IMG/VR virus record: IMGVR_UViG_3300033143_006648
Location: 1 to 37,017 of that record
Strand: one strand, 5' to 3'
From: a virus
DNA: 37,017 nucleotides
Part shown: piece after piece, positions 32,172-37,017 of the stretch
Layout of the letters: each line of letters opens with the position of its first letter
How positions within the stretch are numbered: the stretch's first letter is position 1
The notes under the pieces: generated by a model
Told to the model about the DNA's origin: nothing
Database searches by the model: none
Seen by the model: the letters and a program-made list of their open reading frames with translations, nothing else
Program-made: the position numbers and the translations under genes

Positions 32172-32656
32172 TGAAACAGAAAAAAATATCAGAATCAATG
32201 TCAATGATGGGAGAGTTAAAAGTCACCATCCGTGATGCTAAAACAGGAAAAATTAAGTCGGTTGATAGATATAAAAACGTATTTACAAATTTAGGTAAAA
32301 ACTCCATTGCCGATGCTCTCAGAGGCACCACAAGCAACAATAAAGGAATAATCACATATTGTGCCGTCGGAACTGACGACACGGCTCCGGTTGCTTCTAA
32401 TGTGGCTCTAGGCACTGAAATAGCACGTAAGCTAATATCAACGAGAGAAATTGCAGATGGAGCTTTAAATGTCGCAGTTTTCACGACTTTCTTTAACGTG
32501 TCAGAGGCAAATGGAAGCTTAAAAGAAGTTGGATTATTTGGAGATGATGCAAGTGGAGTAGCCGACAGTGGAACAATATTTACTCACGCAGATATAGACA
32601 GAGTAAAGTCAAGTGCCGATACACTAACAATTGAATACAGTGTTATAATAGGATAA
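32171..32656 (+). CDS. Tail tip / fibre-associated structural protein
   Basis: A 161-residue protein with LKVTIRDAKTGKIKSVDRYK, then NVFTNLGKNSIADALRG and a beta-rich C-terminus ending TLTIEYSVIIG. The pattern (N..T..G...IA..L, then GT....A......L..E) is familiar from small phage tail or fibre base proteins of unknown detailed role. It overlaps the preceding gene by one base. Confidence 0.65.
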   Translation: MKQKKISESMSMMGELKVTIRDAKTGKIKSVDRYKNVFTNLGKNSIADALRGTTSNNKGIITYCAVGTDDTAPVASNVALGTEIARKLISTREIADGALNVAVFTTFFNVSEANGSLKEVGLFGDDASGVADSGTIFTHADIDRVKSSADTLTIEYSVIIG

Positions 32657-32659
32657 ATT

Positions 32660-33082
32660 ATGCCAGACTCATCAGACGTAGTTGCAGGTACAGATATCAC
32701 AGCGCAAGAGAGAAATCTTTTGCGAAAAGACATCTTCACCGGAAAAAGAATAAATGAAGATGTGGCCGGTGCTTCAATAGTTACCCTCGATTTAAGCGAC
32801 GTCGATGCCGGAAATATAAAAACAATAGATGTTGACCAAAACATTACCCTTAGATTAAGTGGAATTACTAAATTTCCGACAGTATTTTTTGTAAGATTTG
32901 TCCAAGACTCCACAGGTGGATGGGAAATTACTTTTGATATACCCGGTGTGAAGTATCCCGCCGGAACAGCCCCAACTATTGCCGATGCTTCGAATGAAAT
33001 TACAGGACTAATGTTTATTGCCAATGCGGTGGACGATTACGATTGTTATTATGCCGGTTTCGGCCTATTAGAGCCCGCTTAA
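32660..33082 (+). CDS. Probable tail fibre / adhesin subunit
   Basis: A 140-residue beta-rich protein. ASIVTLDLSDVDAGNIKTID and DQNITLRLSGITKFPTVFFV, then VQDSTGGWEITFDIPGVKYP, match a compact all-beta module common in phage tail fibres (the N.TL...G......L...QD.TGG..V pattern). A stand-alone protein of one such module fits a small receptor-binding or fibre-tip component. Confidence 0.7.
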   Translation: MPDSSDVVAGTDITAQERNLLRKDIFTGKRINEDVAGASIVTLDLSDVDAGNIKTIDVDQNITLRLSGITKFPTVFFVRFVQDSTGGWEITFDIPGVKYPAGTAPTIADASNEITGLMFIANAVDDYDCYYAGFGLLEPA

Positions 33083-33084
33083 AC

Positions 33085-34257
33085 ATGAGTATATATATCG
33101 ATGATGTCGTCTCCGGTAGGCCCTTTGGAGATGCTAGAGACGGAGATGCCACATTATCAGGAACACAAAGTCAAACAAAAGACTCAGGCTCCGCATCTTT
33201 AGCTTCACTTTCTTTAACCGTTGGATCTGGTATTTTTGCAGATGGTGATCTTATTTTGATTTATCAAGTAAGAGGTACAAATGCCGGAAAACACGAAGTA
33301 AATGTCGTCGTTTCCGGAGGCGGTACGACTTCATTGATACTTAAAAAAGTGACAAGTTATGCATATTCCAGTAGTGGAGATAATAGATGTCAGGTTGTTA
33401 AAATTCCGCAATATAGAAACGTCACAATAAGTGGAACCTTAACAGCCCCCGCATGGGATGGCGACACAGGTGGCTTAATAGTTTTTGCTTCAAATAATGA
33501 AGTAATTGTCACAGGAACAATTGATATTAAAGGTAAAGGAAACAGAGGTGGACTTGCGCCAATTAATCACACATGGGGCAACGGAGGCCGTGGTGAAAAT
33601 ATTGATTTATATGAATCTACTCCTCAACAGGTGGAGGCTACCGCGAGGACTCACATTGAAAATGGTGGAGGTGGAGGCTCAAAAGGAGATAATACAATTT
33701 TTGAAGGTGGAGGTGGAGGTGGAGGAGGACACGCAAGTGCGGGAGAGCACGGAGATGAGACAGGATGGGGTGACCGAGGTGGAGAAGCCGGAGTCGCAGT
33801 TGGGTCGGCTGATTTAGTAACGGCAGTGTTTGGTGGAGGCGGAGGAGGCTCCGGAGATAATAAAGATGGTGCTAATGGACGTCCGGGGGGTAATGGTGGA
33901 GGCGGAGCTTTTATATGGGCAAACACATTTGATTGTTCTTCGGCTTCTTCAATAGATACTTCCGGAAATAACGGAGGCAGTGCCGGAAGTGGATTTTATT
34001 CAGGTGGTGGAGGCGGAGCGGGTGGTTTTTTCCGAGGATTTTTCTCGAAGGCAATAGTTGGAACATCTAAAATTATCAGTCAAAAAGGAAATGGGGGCGC
34101 CGGAAACAGCATCTCCGACGGAGGAGATGGAAGTGATGGCAGAAATGCTATCAGATATGGTCAATCAATCACTGGATCAACAAATCCGGCATCAAATGAG
34201 ACTAAAGATATAAAATTAATTGAAACTGGGGGTAGTGCGCTATTTGCAATGCTCTAA
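33085..34257 (+). CDS. Glycine-rich tail adhesin
   Basis: A 390-residue protein; the ATG at 33085 is two bases after the preceding stop and is preferred to longer extensions inside the upstream gene. The N-terminal ~160 residues are beta-rich; from about 165 to 355 come many glycine runs (ENGGGGGSKGD, EGGGGGGGGHASAGE, FGGGGGGSGDNKDG, YSGGGGGAGGFF). Such glycine clusters form polyglycine-II sandwiches in phage adhesins such as S16 gp38, where loops between them bind the receptor. A host-recognition role at the tail tip is likely. Confidence 0.75.
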   Translation: MSIYIDDVVSGRPFGDARDGDATLSGTQSQTKDSGSASLASLSLTVGSGIFADGDLILIYQVRGTNAGKHEVNVVVSGGGTTSLILKKVTSYAYSSSGDNRCQVVKIPQYRNVTISGTLTAPAWDGDTGGLIVFASNNEVIVTGTIDIKGKGNRGGLAPINHTWGNGGRGENIDLYESTPQQVEATARTHIENGGGGGSKGDNTIFEGGGGGGGGHASAGEHGDETGWGDRGGEAGVAVGSADLVTAVFGGGGGGSGDNKDGANGRPGGNGGGGAFIWANTFDCSSASSIDTSGNNGGSAGSGFYSGGGGGAGGFFRGFFSKAIVGTSKIISQKGNGGAGNSISDGGDGSDGRNAIRYGQSITGSTNPASNETKDIKLIETGGSALFAML

Positions 34258-34275
34258 TTTATGTTAAAATAAACT

Positions 34276-34383
34276 ATGTTCAAACCGAGAATTCGAAAGT
34301 CAAGGGGATTGGGCGAGCCAGATATAAAAATGCTTTCTAAAAAAGAGAAAAACAAAATGGAAAAGGAAAAGAAAAATGGCTAA
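34276..34383 (+). CDS. 35-residue basic peptide before endolysin
   Basis: A short frame MFKPRIRKSRGLGEPDIKML ending in a Lys/Glu-rich helix and KKNG. It ends 8 bases inside the endolysin gene. Net basic, no membrane span. TAAAAT lies 5 bases before its ATG. It fills the only gap between adhesin and endolysin and may be a small coupled gene, but the evidence is limited to position and frame. Confidence 0.4.
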   Translation: MFKPRIRKSRGLGEPDIKMLSKKEKNKMEKEKKNG

Positions 34384-35281
34384 TACACCACTATATATTC
34401 CTGTTTTAGAGGAAAGGAAAAAAATTAAAGATTACAGACAAGGTATTTGGGGCGATTCATATTCTTGGTATAAAGAGAGATCTTGGCCCACAATAAAACA
34501 CTTAGTAATTCATCACTCCGTAACAAAACCTACTTCAAACACAAAATCCGACGTCGATTATATTGCGCAGATCCACAAAAACAAAGGGTGGGGTGGAATT
34601 GGTTATCATTTTGTAATTACCGCTGATGGAATGGTCCACTACGTCGGAGATATTTCGACCCAAAGAGCAAATGTCGCTGATAAAAACCACTTAGTAATTG
34701 GAATTTGTTTAGTCGGTGATTTTAGAGCATATAATCCAACCGATGAGCAAATTTTGTCGGCCCATGATCTTTGTAAATTCCTTTTAAATGATGTCCCGGC
34801 ACTTACAAATTTGGTCGATTGGAAAAATGTAGTTGGACATAAAAATTTACAAGCAACGGAGTGTCCCGGACCGCAGTGGGAAGGTCCTAGTGACTCAATG
34901 AGAGAGAGAATTAAGAATCGAATACCTTACACACCACAGGTCGAACCGGAACCGGTTATTGATTGGAAAAAAAGATATGTAGAACTAAAAGAAACGACAG
35001 ACAAGCAAATTAGTGATTTAAGGGCCGATGTTTTGTCCGAAAAAGAGCAGATAAACGAAAAAGAGACTGAAATGGCAGACCACAAAGTCGAGTGCCAGAA
35101 GGAGATTGCAACGCTTAAGAAAAATCTCAAAAACGCAAATTTAGAAAATCCAAAGATACCGGCATTGTCCGATTTTCCGGATAAAGAGATCTTCGACCGG
35201 GGATTGACAATACTAGCGGATAAGGTGTTAAGATACATTAAACCCCTATTAGAAAAATACAAAAAATATGAAAAAAAATAA
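34376..35281 (+). CDS. Endolysin: N-acetylmuramoyl-L-alanine amidase with coiled-coil tail
   Basis: A 301-residue amidase of the PGRP/Amidase_2 type. Zinc ligands are visible as His46 or His47 (HLVIHHSVT), His155 (VVGHKNLQA) and Cys163 (TECPGPQW), with GGIGYHFVI carrying the conserved Tyr. It would cut the amide between N-acetylmuramic acid and L-Ala in host peptidoglycan. Instead of a recognisable cell-wall-binding domain, residues about 196-268 form a charged coiled coil (KEQINEKETEMADHKVECQK), ending in a Lys-rich helix. There is no signal peptide, so release depends on a holin. It overlaps the next membrane protein gene by 14 bases. Confidence 0.93.
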   Translation: MANTPLYIPVLEERKKIKDYRQGIWGDSYSWYKERSWPTIKHLVIHHSVTKPTSNTKSDVDYIAQIHKNKGWGGIGYHFVITADGMVHYVGDISTQRANVADKNHLVIGICLVGDFRAYNPTDEQILSAHDLCKFLLNDVPALTNLVDWKNVVGHKNLQATECPGPQWEGPSDSMRERIKNRIPYTPQVEPEPVIDWKKRYVELKETTDKQISDLRADVLSEKEQINEKETEMADHKVECQKEIATLKKNLKNANLENPKIPALSDFPDKEIFDRGLTILADKVLRYIKPLLEKYKKYEKK

Positions 35282-35519
35282 GACTTCATTCGACCACCTT
35301 AAGGAAAATTTAGCTCTCATAATTGTTGTAGTTGGATTTATAATTACTTGGGCAAATTTGAAGGGTCAGGTAAAAGTAAACACTGCGGAAGCATCAAGTA
35401 TTAGAGGTTTGGTTGAGAGAATTATTGTTTTAGAGGAAACAGACAAAGGTTACACCGACGACTTTAAAACCATAAAGGATGACTTGAAAAGTATTAAAGA
35501 TCATCTTAATATATTATAA
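35268..35519 (+). CDS. Membrane protein with coiled coil, lysis-associated
   Basis: An 83-residue protein with one N-terminal membrane span at about 15-31 (LALIIVVVGFIITWANL) and a coiled-coil tail (VERIIVLEETDKGYTDDFKT, then DLKSIKDHLNIL). It resembles spanin-like or XhlA-like lysis accessory proteins, though the order is anchor then coil. It overlaps the endolysin gene and precedes the holin candidate. Confidence 0.65.
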   Translation: MKKNKTSFDHLKENLALIIVVVGFIITWANLKGQVKVNTAEASSIRGLVERIIVLEETDKGYTDDFKTIKDDLKSIKDHLNIL

Positions 35520-35523
35520 ATAA

Positions 35524-35700
35524 ATGTTAAATTGGACCAAATCAGTTAGAGCAGTAGCAGTAGTAATTTTTGTTATTGGAATAAACGTCGGACTTTTCAC
35601 CGGCAAGATCCCCGTAGAAGTTTATAGTCAAATATCAATGCTTGTTATTGGTGCATATTTCGCGAGAAGAAGCACCGATGCCGAAAATGGAAAAGATTGA
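35524..35700 (+). CDS. Holin candidate (two membrane spans)
   Basis: A 58-residue frame starting MLNWTKSVRAVAVVIFVIGI, continuing through a short turn (FTGKIPVEVYSQ) to a second hydrophobic helix (SMLVIGAYFARR) and a charged C-terminus (STDAENGKD). Two spans, short length and charged tail next to the endolysin fit a class II-like holin, which forms membrane holes for the cytosolic endolysin. It begins 4 bases after the preceding gene. Confidence 0.7.
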   Translation: MLNWTKSVRAVAVVIFVIGINVGLFTGKIPVEVYSQISMLVIGAYFARRSTDAENGKD

Positions 35701-35710
35701 CAAAGAGATG

Positions 35711-35716
35711 TATAAT
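35711..35716 (+). promoter_or_regulatory. Consensus -10 box (TATAAT) upstream of the large hairpin
   Basis: A perfect TATAAT follows the holin gene. A TTGACA at 35697-35702 is only 8 bases away and cannot be its -35. If active, transcription from about 35723 to the T-run at 35838 would give an RNA of roughly 115 bases ending in the large hairpin. Confidence 0.3.
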
Positions 35717-35752
35717 TGAGACACGGAAATTCGGACACACAAAGTAGTGAAG

Positions 35753-35838
35753 CCTTTTTTGAGAAGGGTGGAAATGGATTAGTTTTACTACTTTTCTAAC
35801 CGATCCACCGTGCCACCCTGCTCAAAGAAGGTTTTTTT
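35753..35838 (+). terminator. Long-stem hairpin with T7 tail abutting the next ATG
   Basis: Arms at 35753-35771 and 35813-35831 are complementary at 17 of 19 positions, with one additional G-U pair and one mismatch. A further inner pairing (GGAT/ATCC) is possible in the loop. Seven T follow directly (35832-35838). This is a strong terminator for the late operon. Unusually, the T-run is immediately followed by the ATG of the next small gene, so read-through or an attenuation switch may control that gene. Confidence 0.8.
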
Positions 35839-36009
35839 ATGGAAGTAGTAATAATAAAAGGACATAAAAGCGATTGTTGCGAGGCCCCTGTGTCCTCTGA
35901 GATCACCCCGGAAGGCCTTAAAAGGTATCTATGCCACACTTGTACCCAGTATTGCAATTTACTCAGTGAGATTGAAGAAACGGACGCCACCGTCATGGCG
36001 GAAGAATGA
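35839..36009 (+). CDS. Small zinc-ribbon protein
   Basis: A 56-residue frame: MEVVIIKGHKSDCCEAPVSS, then EGLKRYLCHTCTQYCNLL and an acidic tail. The C-C ... C-x2-C ... C arrangement (C13, C14, C32, C35, C39) is a zinc-ribbon pattern seen in very small phage and bacterial proteins. No Shine-Dalgarno: the ATG directly follows a terminator T-run, so expression needs read-through or special initiation. Coding character is convincing from the cysteine pattern. Confidence 0.65.
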   Translation: MEVVIIKGHKSDCCEAPVSSEITPEGLKRYLCHTCTQYCNLLSEIEETDATVMAEE

Positions 36010-36284
36010 CGGCCGACTGACCGACCGACCGGATCGACGTTTAACTGCTTTCTTTTAAAGAAGAATAAACTCGAAAGAGTGAAGGCACCTCAAGCGAATC
36101 GCTTAGGAGAACTGAGAGTAGGGAGGGAAGGGAAGGAGGGTACTTGCTTGGAGCCTCTTAGCCGGCGCGGAGCACTAAATGGGGCTTGAAAACTGTGGGA
36201 AAAACATCATATCGAGCAGGTCCTCGAAATGATAACTAAATCGTAAAGTCGGAATCGCATATTATGCTTTACAATAACTACCAC
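36010..36284 (+). other. Structured noncoding segment (ncRNA, origin or packaging candidate)
   Basis: No supportable gene. It starts with short GACC repeats (CTGACCGACCGACCGG) and contains several hairpins: ACTC-GAAA-GAGT with a GNRA tetraloop (36069-36080); CCT(C)AAGCG-AAT-CGCTTAGG (36088-36107); and ATCAT-A-TCGAG / CTCGA-A-ATGAT (36206-36233, ten pairs around one A-A). A G-quadruplex motif lies between them. The base composition (GC- and purine-richer than surrounding genes) and stacked hairpins suggest a functional RNA or a replication or packaging site. I could not match it to a known RNA family by eye. Confidence 0.55.
36121..36140 (+). other. G-quadruplex motif
   Basis: GGGAGGGAAGGGAAGGAGGG has four GGG runs separated by loops of 1, 2 and 5 bases, a classic intramolecular quadruplex pattern. 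It lies inside the structured intergenic segment, not in a gene, so it is not explained by codon use. Confidence 0.75.
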
Positions 36285-36314
36285 TTGACAAACAGTTTAC
36301 ATAAAGCTTACAAT
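36285..36314 (+). promoter_or_regulatory. Strong sigma70-like promoter of the early region
   Basis: TTGACA (36285-36290), an 18-base spacer and TACAAT (36309-36314, 5/6). The 16-base stretch TGACAAACAGTTTACA (36286-36301) is shared with the promoter near 14909. It is the best promoter of the window and precedes the block of genes that continues across the closure into the recombination genes. The first ATG is 11 bases past the -10 box, so the leader would be only about 4-5 bases. Confidence 0.75.
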
Positions 36315-36325
36315 ACCATTACACC

Positions 36326-36466
36326 ATGCAAATCTATATAAATAGACGGATCAGAATAAAAATTAGAAACTTCTTTAGAAGCATGAAAACCCCTTTTGCT
36401 TATTTTCTTTTAACTTTCTTATTGACTCTTTTATTTACAAAGATGTTTTTACAAATACTAAAATGA
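36326..36466 (+). CDS. 46-residue membrane peptide
   Basis: A frame reading MQIYINRRIRIKIRNFFRSM, then KTPFAYFLLTFLLTLLFTKM and FLQILK: a strongly basic head and one hydrophobic helix at about 24-44. It begins just after a strong promoter and its stop overlaps the next ATG as ATGA. This resembles the 29-residue membrane peptide behind the promoter at 14909 in placement. Likely an early inner-membrane peptide of unknown function. Confidence 0.6.
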   Translation: MQIYINRRIRIKIRNFFRSMKTPFAYFLLTFLLTLLFTKMFLQILK

Positions 36467-36684
36467 GTGAAGTAGTCGTCAGAGCAAAATTTATCGGTGC
36501 GGATGGGAGCATGGGCTACAAAAAAGGAAAGATCTACACTTTATTTATGAATCGTCACAATTTGCGGGGTTATAGGCAAGTCGGAATAGTAATAAGGAGA
36601 ATCGCCGGAGGAGGTCTTTATCCGTATATTAATAAAAGAATATTTGAAAAAGACTGGAAAATTATTTGGACCGGGGATCGTTAA
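36463..36684 (+). CDS. Conserved small phage protein, unknown function
   Basis: A 73-residue basic beta-rich protein: VVRAKFIGADGSMGYKKGKI, then YTLFMNRHNLRGYRQVGIVI and a PYINKRIFEKDWKII end. The pattern G..G....K.Y.L ... PY.....F...W is common in small phage proteins that look like SH3-type domains. ATGA-coupled to the preceding peptide and 5 bases before the next gene. Confidence 0.65.
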   Translation: MSEVVVRAKFIGADGSMGYKKGKIYTLFMNRHNLRGYRQVGIVIRRIAGGGLYPYINKRIFEKDWKIIWTGDR

Positions 36685-36689
36685 ATAAA

Positions 36690-37017
36690 ATGAAAATAAA
36701 AAAACAAGTTGCAAGTCTAAAATTAAGCAAAAAACTCAAAGAGCTTGGAGTGAAACAGGAGAGTTTGTTTTACTGGGTCCGTGTTGTTGAAAATCGGAAA
36801 GAAAGTTTTGTGGGACCTGAATATAATTTATTTTTACAATCACGGAACAAAAAAGACAGGGTTTCAGCCTTCACAGTAGCAGAGTTGGGGGAGATATTAC
36901 CAAAGTCAATTGTTGTGGGGAAAAAGAAGTATTGGCTTCAATTTGAGATTCAGGAGTTGCAAGATGGGTGGAGTTGTCAATATAAGAGTTTTCCAAGAGC
37001 AGTAAAATTTTTTGAAG
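36690..37017 (+). CDS. Conserved phage hypothetical protein, 5' part (continues at position 1)
   Basis: The first 109 codons in this window of the 149-residue protein described at the start; because of the repeated ends the last part is present twice. It starts MKIKKQVASLKLSKKLKELG and includes VKQESLFYWVRVVENRKESF. The full-length product is obtained only by joining at the 114-bp overlap, ending at 236. Confidence 0.85.
   Translation, partial: MKIKKQVASLKLSKKLKELGVKQESLFYWVRVVENRKESFVGPEYNLFLQSRNKKDRVSAFTVAELGEILPKSIVVGKKKYWLQFEIQELQDGWSCQYKSFPRAVKFFE
36904..37017. repeat. Terminal direct repeat marking circular closure (right copy)
   Basis: Exact copy of positions 1-114. Removing one copy gives the 36,903-bp unit. 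Confidence 0.93.

Noticed and set aside
33651-33926. Proline-rich minus-strand frame opposite the glycine-rich adhesin
   Set aside because: Complement of glycine codons; no initiation signals.
35697-35702. TTGACA at the holin stop as the -35 of the TATAAT at 35711
   Set aside because: The 8-base spacing is far too short for a sigma70 promoter.
36179-36232. 17-codon frame (MGLENCGKNIISSRSSK) with a GGAG upstream inside the structured segment
   Set aside because: It overlaps a strong hairpin and has no downstream partner; chance is likely, though a leader peptide cannot be excluded.
1-37017. tRNA genes
   Set aside because: No cloverleaf with a GTTCRA-type T-arm and acceptor pairing was found by eye, including in the structured intergenic segment; a tRNAscan run would settle it.

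Overview
The window is essentially one complete, compact, uncultivated tailed phage genome with siphovirus architecture. Its last 114 bases (36904-37017) repeat its first 114 exactly, and one reading frame runs without interruption across that joint. The sequence is therefore best read as a circular (or circularly permuted) genome of 36,903 bp cut at an arbitrary point. Every convincing gene is on the + strand, and many neighbours overlap as ATGA. TAA, TAG and TGA all end genes, so the standard bacterial code fits. The host is not identifiable from this sequence. The SPP1-type portal and minor capsid genes and the amidase endolysin only show a peptidoglycan-walled bacterium.

Layout. (1) About 36326-37017 joined to 1-6017 is an early/recombination region: an ERF-family annealing protein, a RusA-family resolvase, a YopX-like protein, several small zinc-ribbon, C2H2-finger and helix-turn-helix proteins, and many unknowns. 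No polymerase, helicase, integrase or repressor was recognised. (2) 6096-12124 is packaging and head: TerS, TerL, SPP1-type portal, minor head protein, scaffold and a P22-type coat protein, followed by a hairpin terminator. (3) 12211-21458 is a 9.2 kb sugar-modification cassette, a quarter of the genome. It holds five to six glycosyltransferase-like genes (three clear or probable GT4 genes, one divergent GT-B-like gene, two GT-A-like genes), two SAM methyltransferases, a dual-specificity-phosphatase-like protein lacking its catalytic Cys, and small membrane or unknown proteins. It splits the head genes from the connector and tail genes. (4) 21460-25233 is one 1257-residue protein: beta-propeller-like N-terminus, beta-sandwich-like region, about 680 residues in which every second residue is Ser, and a Trp-rich C-terminal motif. 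(5) 25251-34257 is connector, tail completion, tail tube, a gpG/gpGT-type chaperone pair with an A_AAA_AAG slippery site, tape measure, tail hub and tail tip proteins, including a glycine-rich adhesin-like protein. (6) 34376-35700 is lysis: an amidase with a coiled-coil tail, an N-anchored coiled-coil membrane protein, and a 58-residue holin candidate. (7) 35701-36325 is a mostly noncoding, structured segment with a 19-bp-arm hairpin, several smaller hairpins and a G-quadruplex motif, carrying one 56-residue zinc-ribbon gene and ending in a strong promoter.

The leading hypothesis is a phage-encoded protein-glycosylation system. Cytosolic glycosyltransferases and methyltransferases encoded immediately upstream would decorate the serine-rich stalk of a signal-peptide-less virion protein, in parallel with bacterial serine-rich-repeat adhesins and their linked glycosyltransferases. 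The sequence supports the linkage and composition; the chemistry is inferred.

Two initiation modes also stand out. One is a very uniform GGGGGTG-N6-ATG Shine-Dalgarno module used by five small genes. The other is a set of sigma70-like promoters (TTGACA-N18-TACAnT) whose -10 boxes sit so close to the ATG that the transcripts would be leaderless or nearly so.
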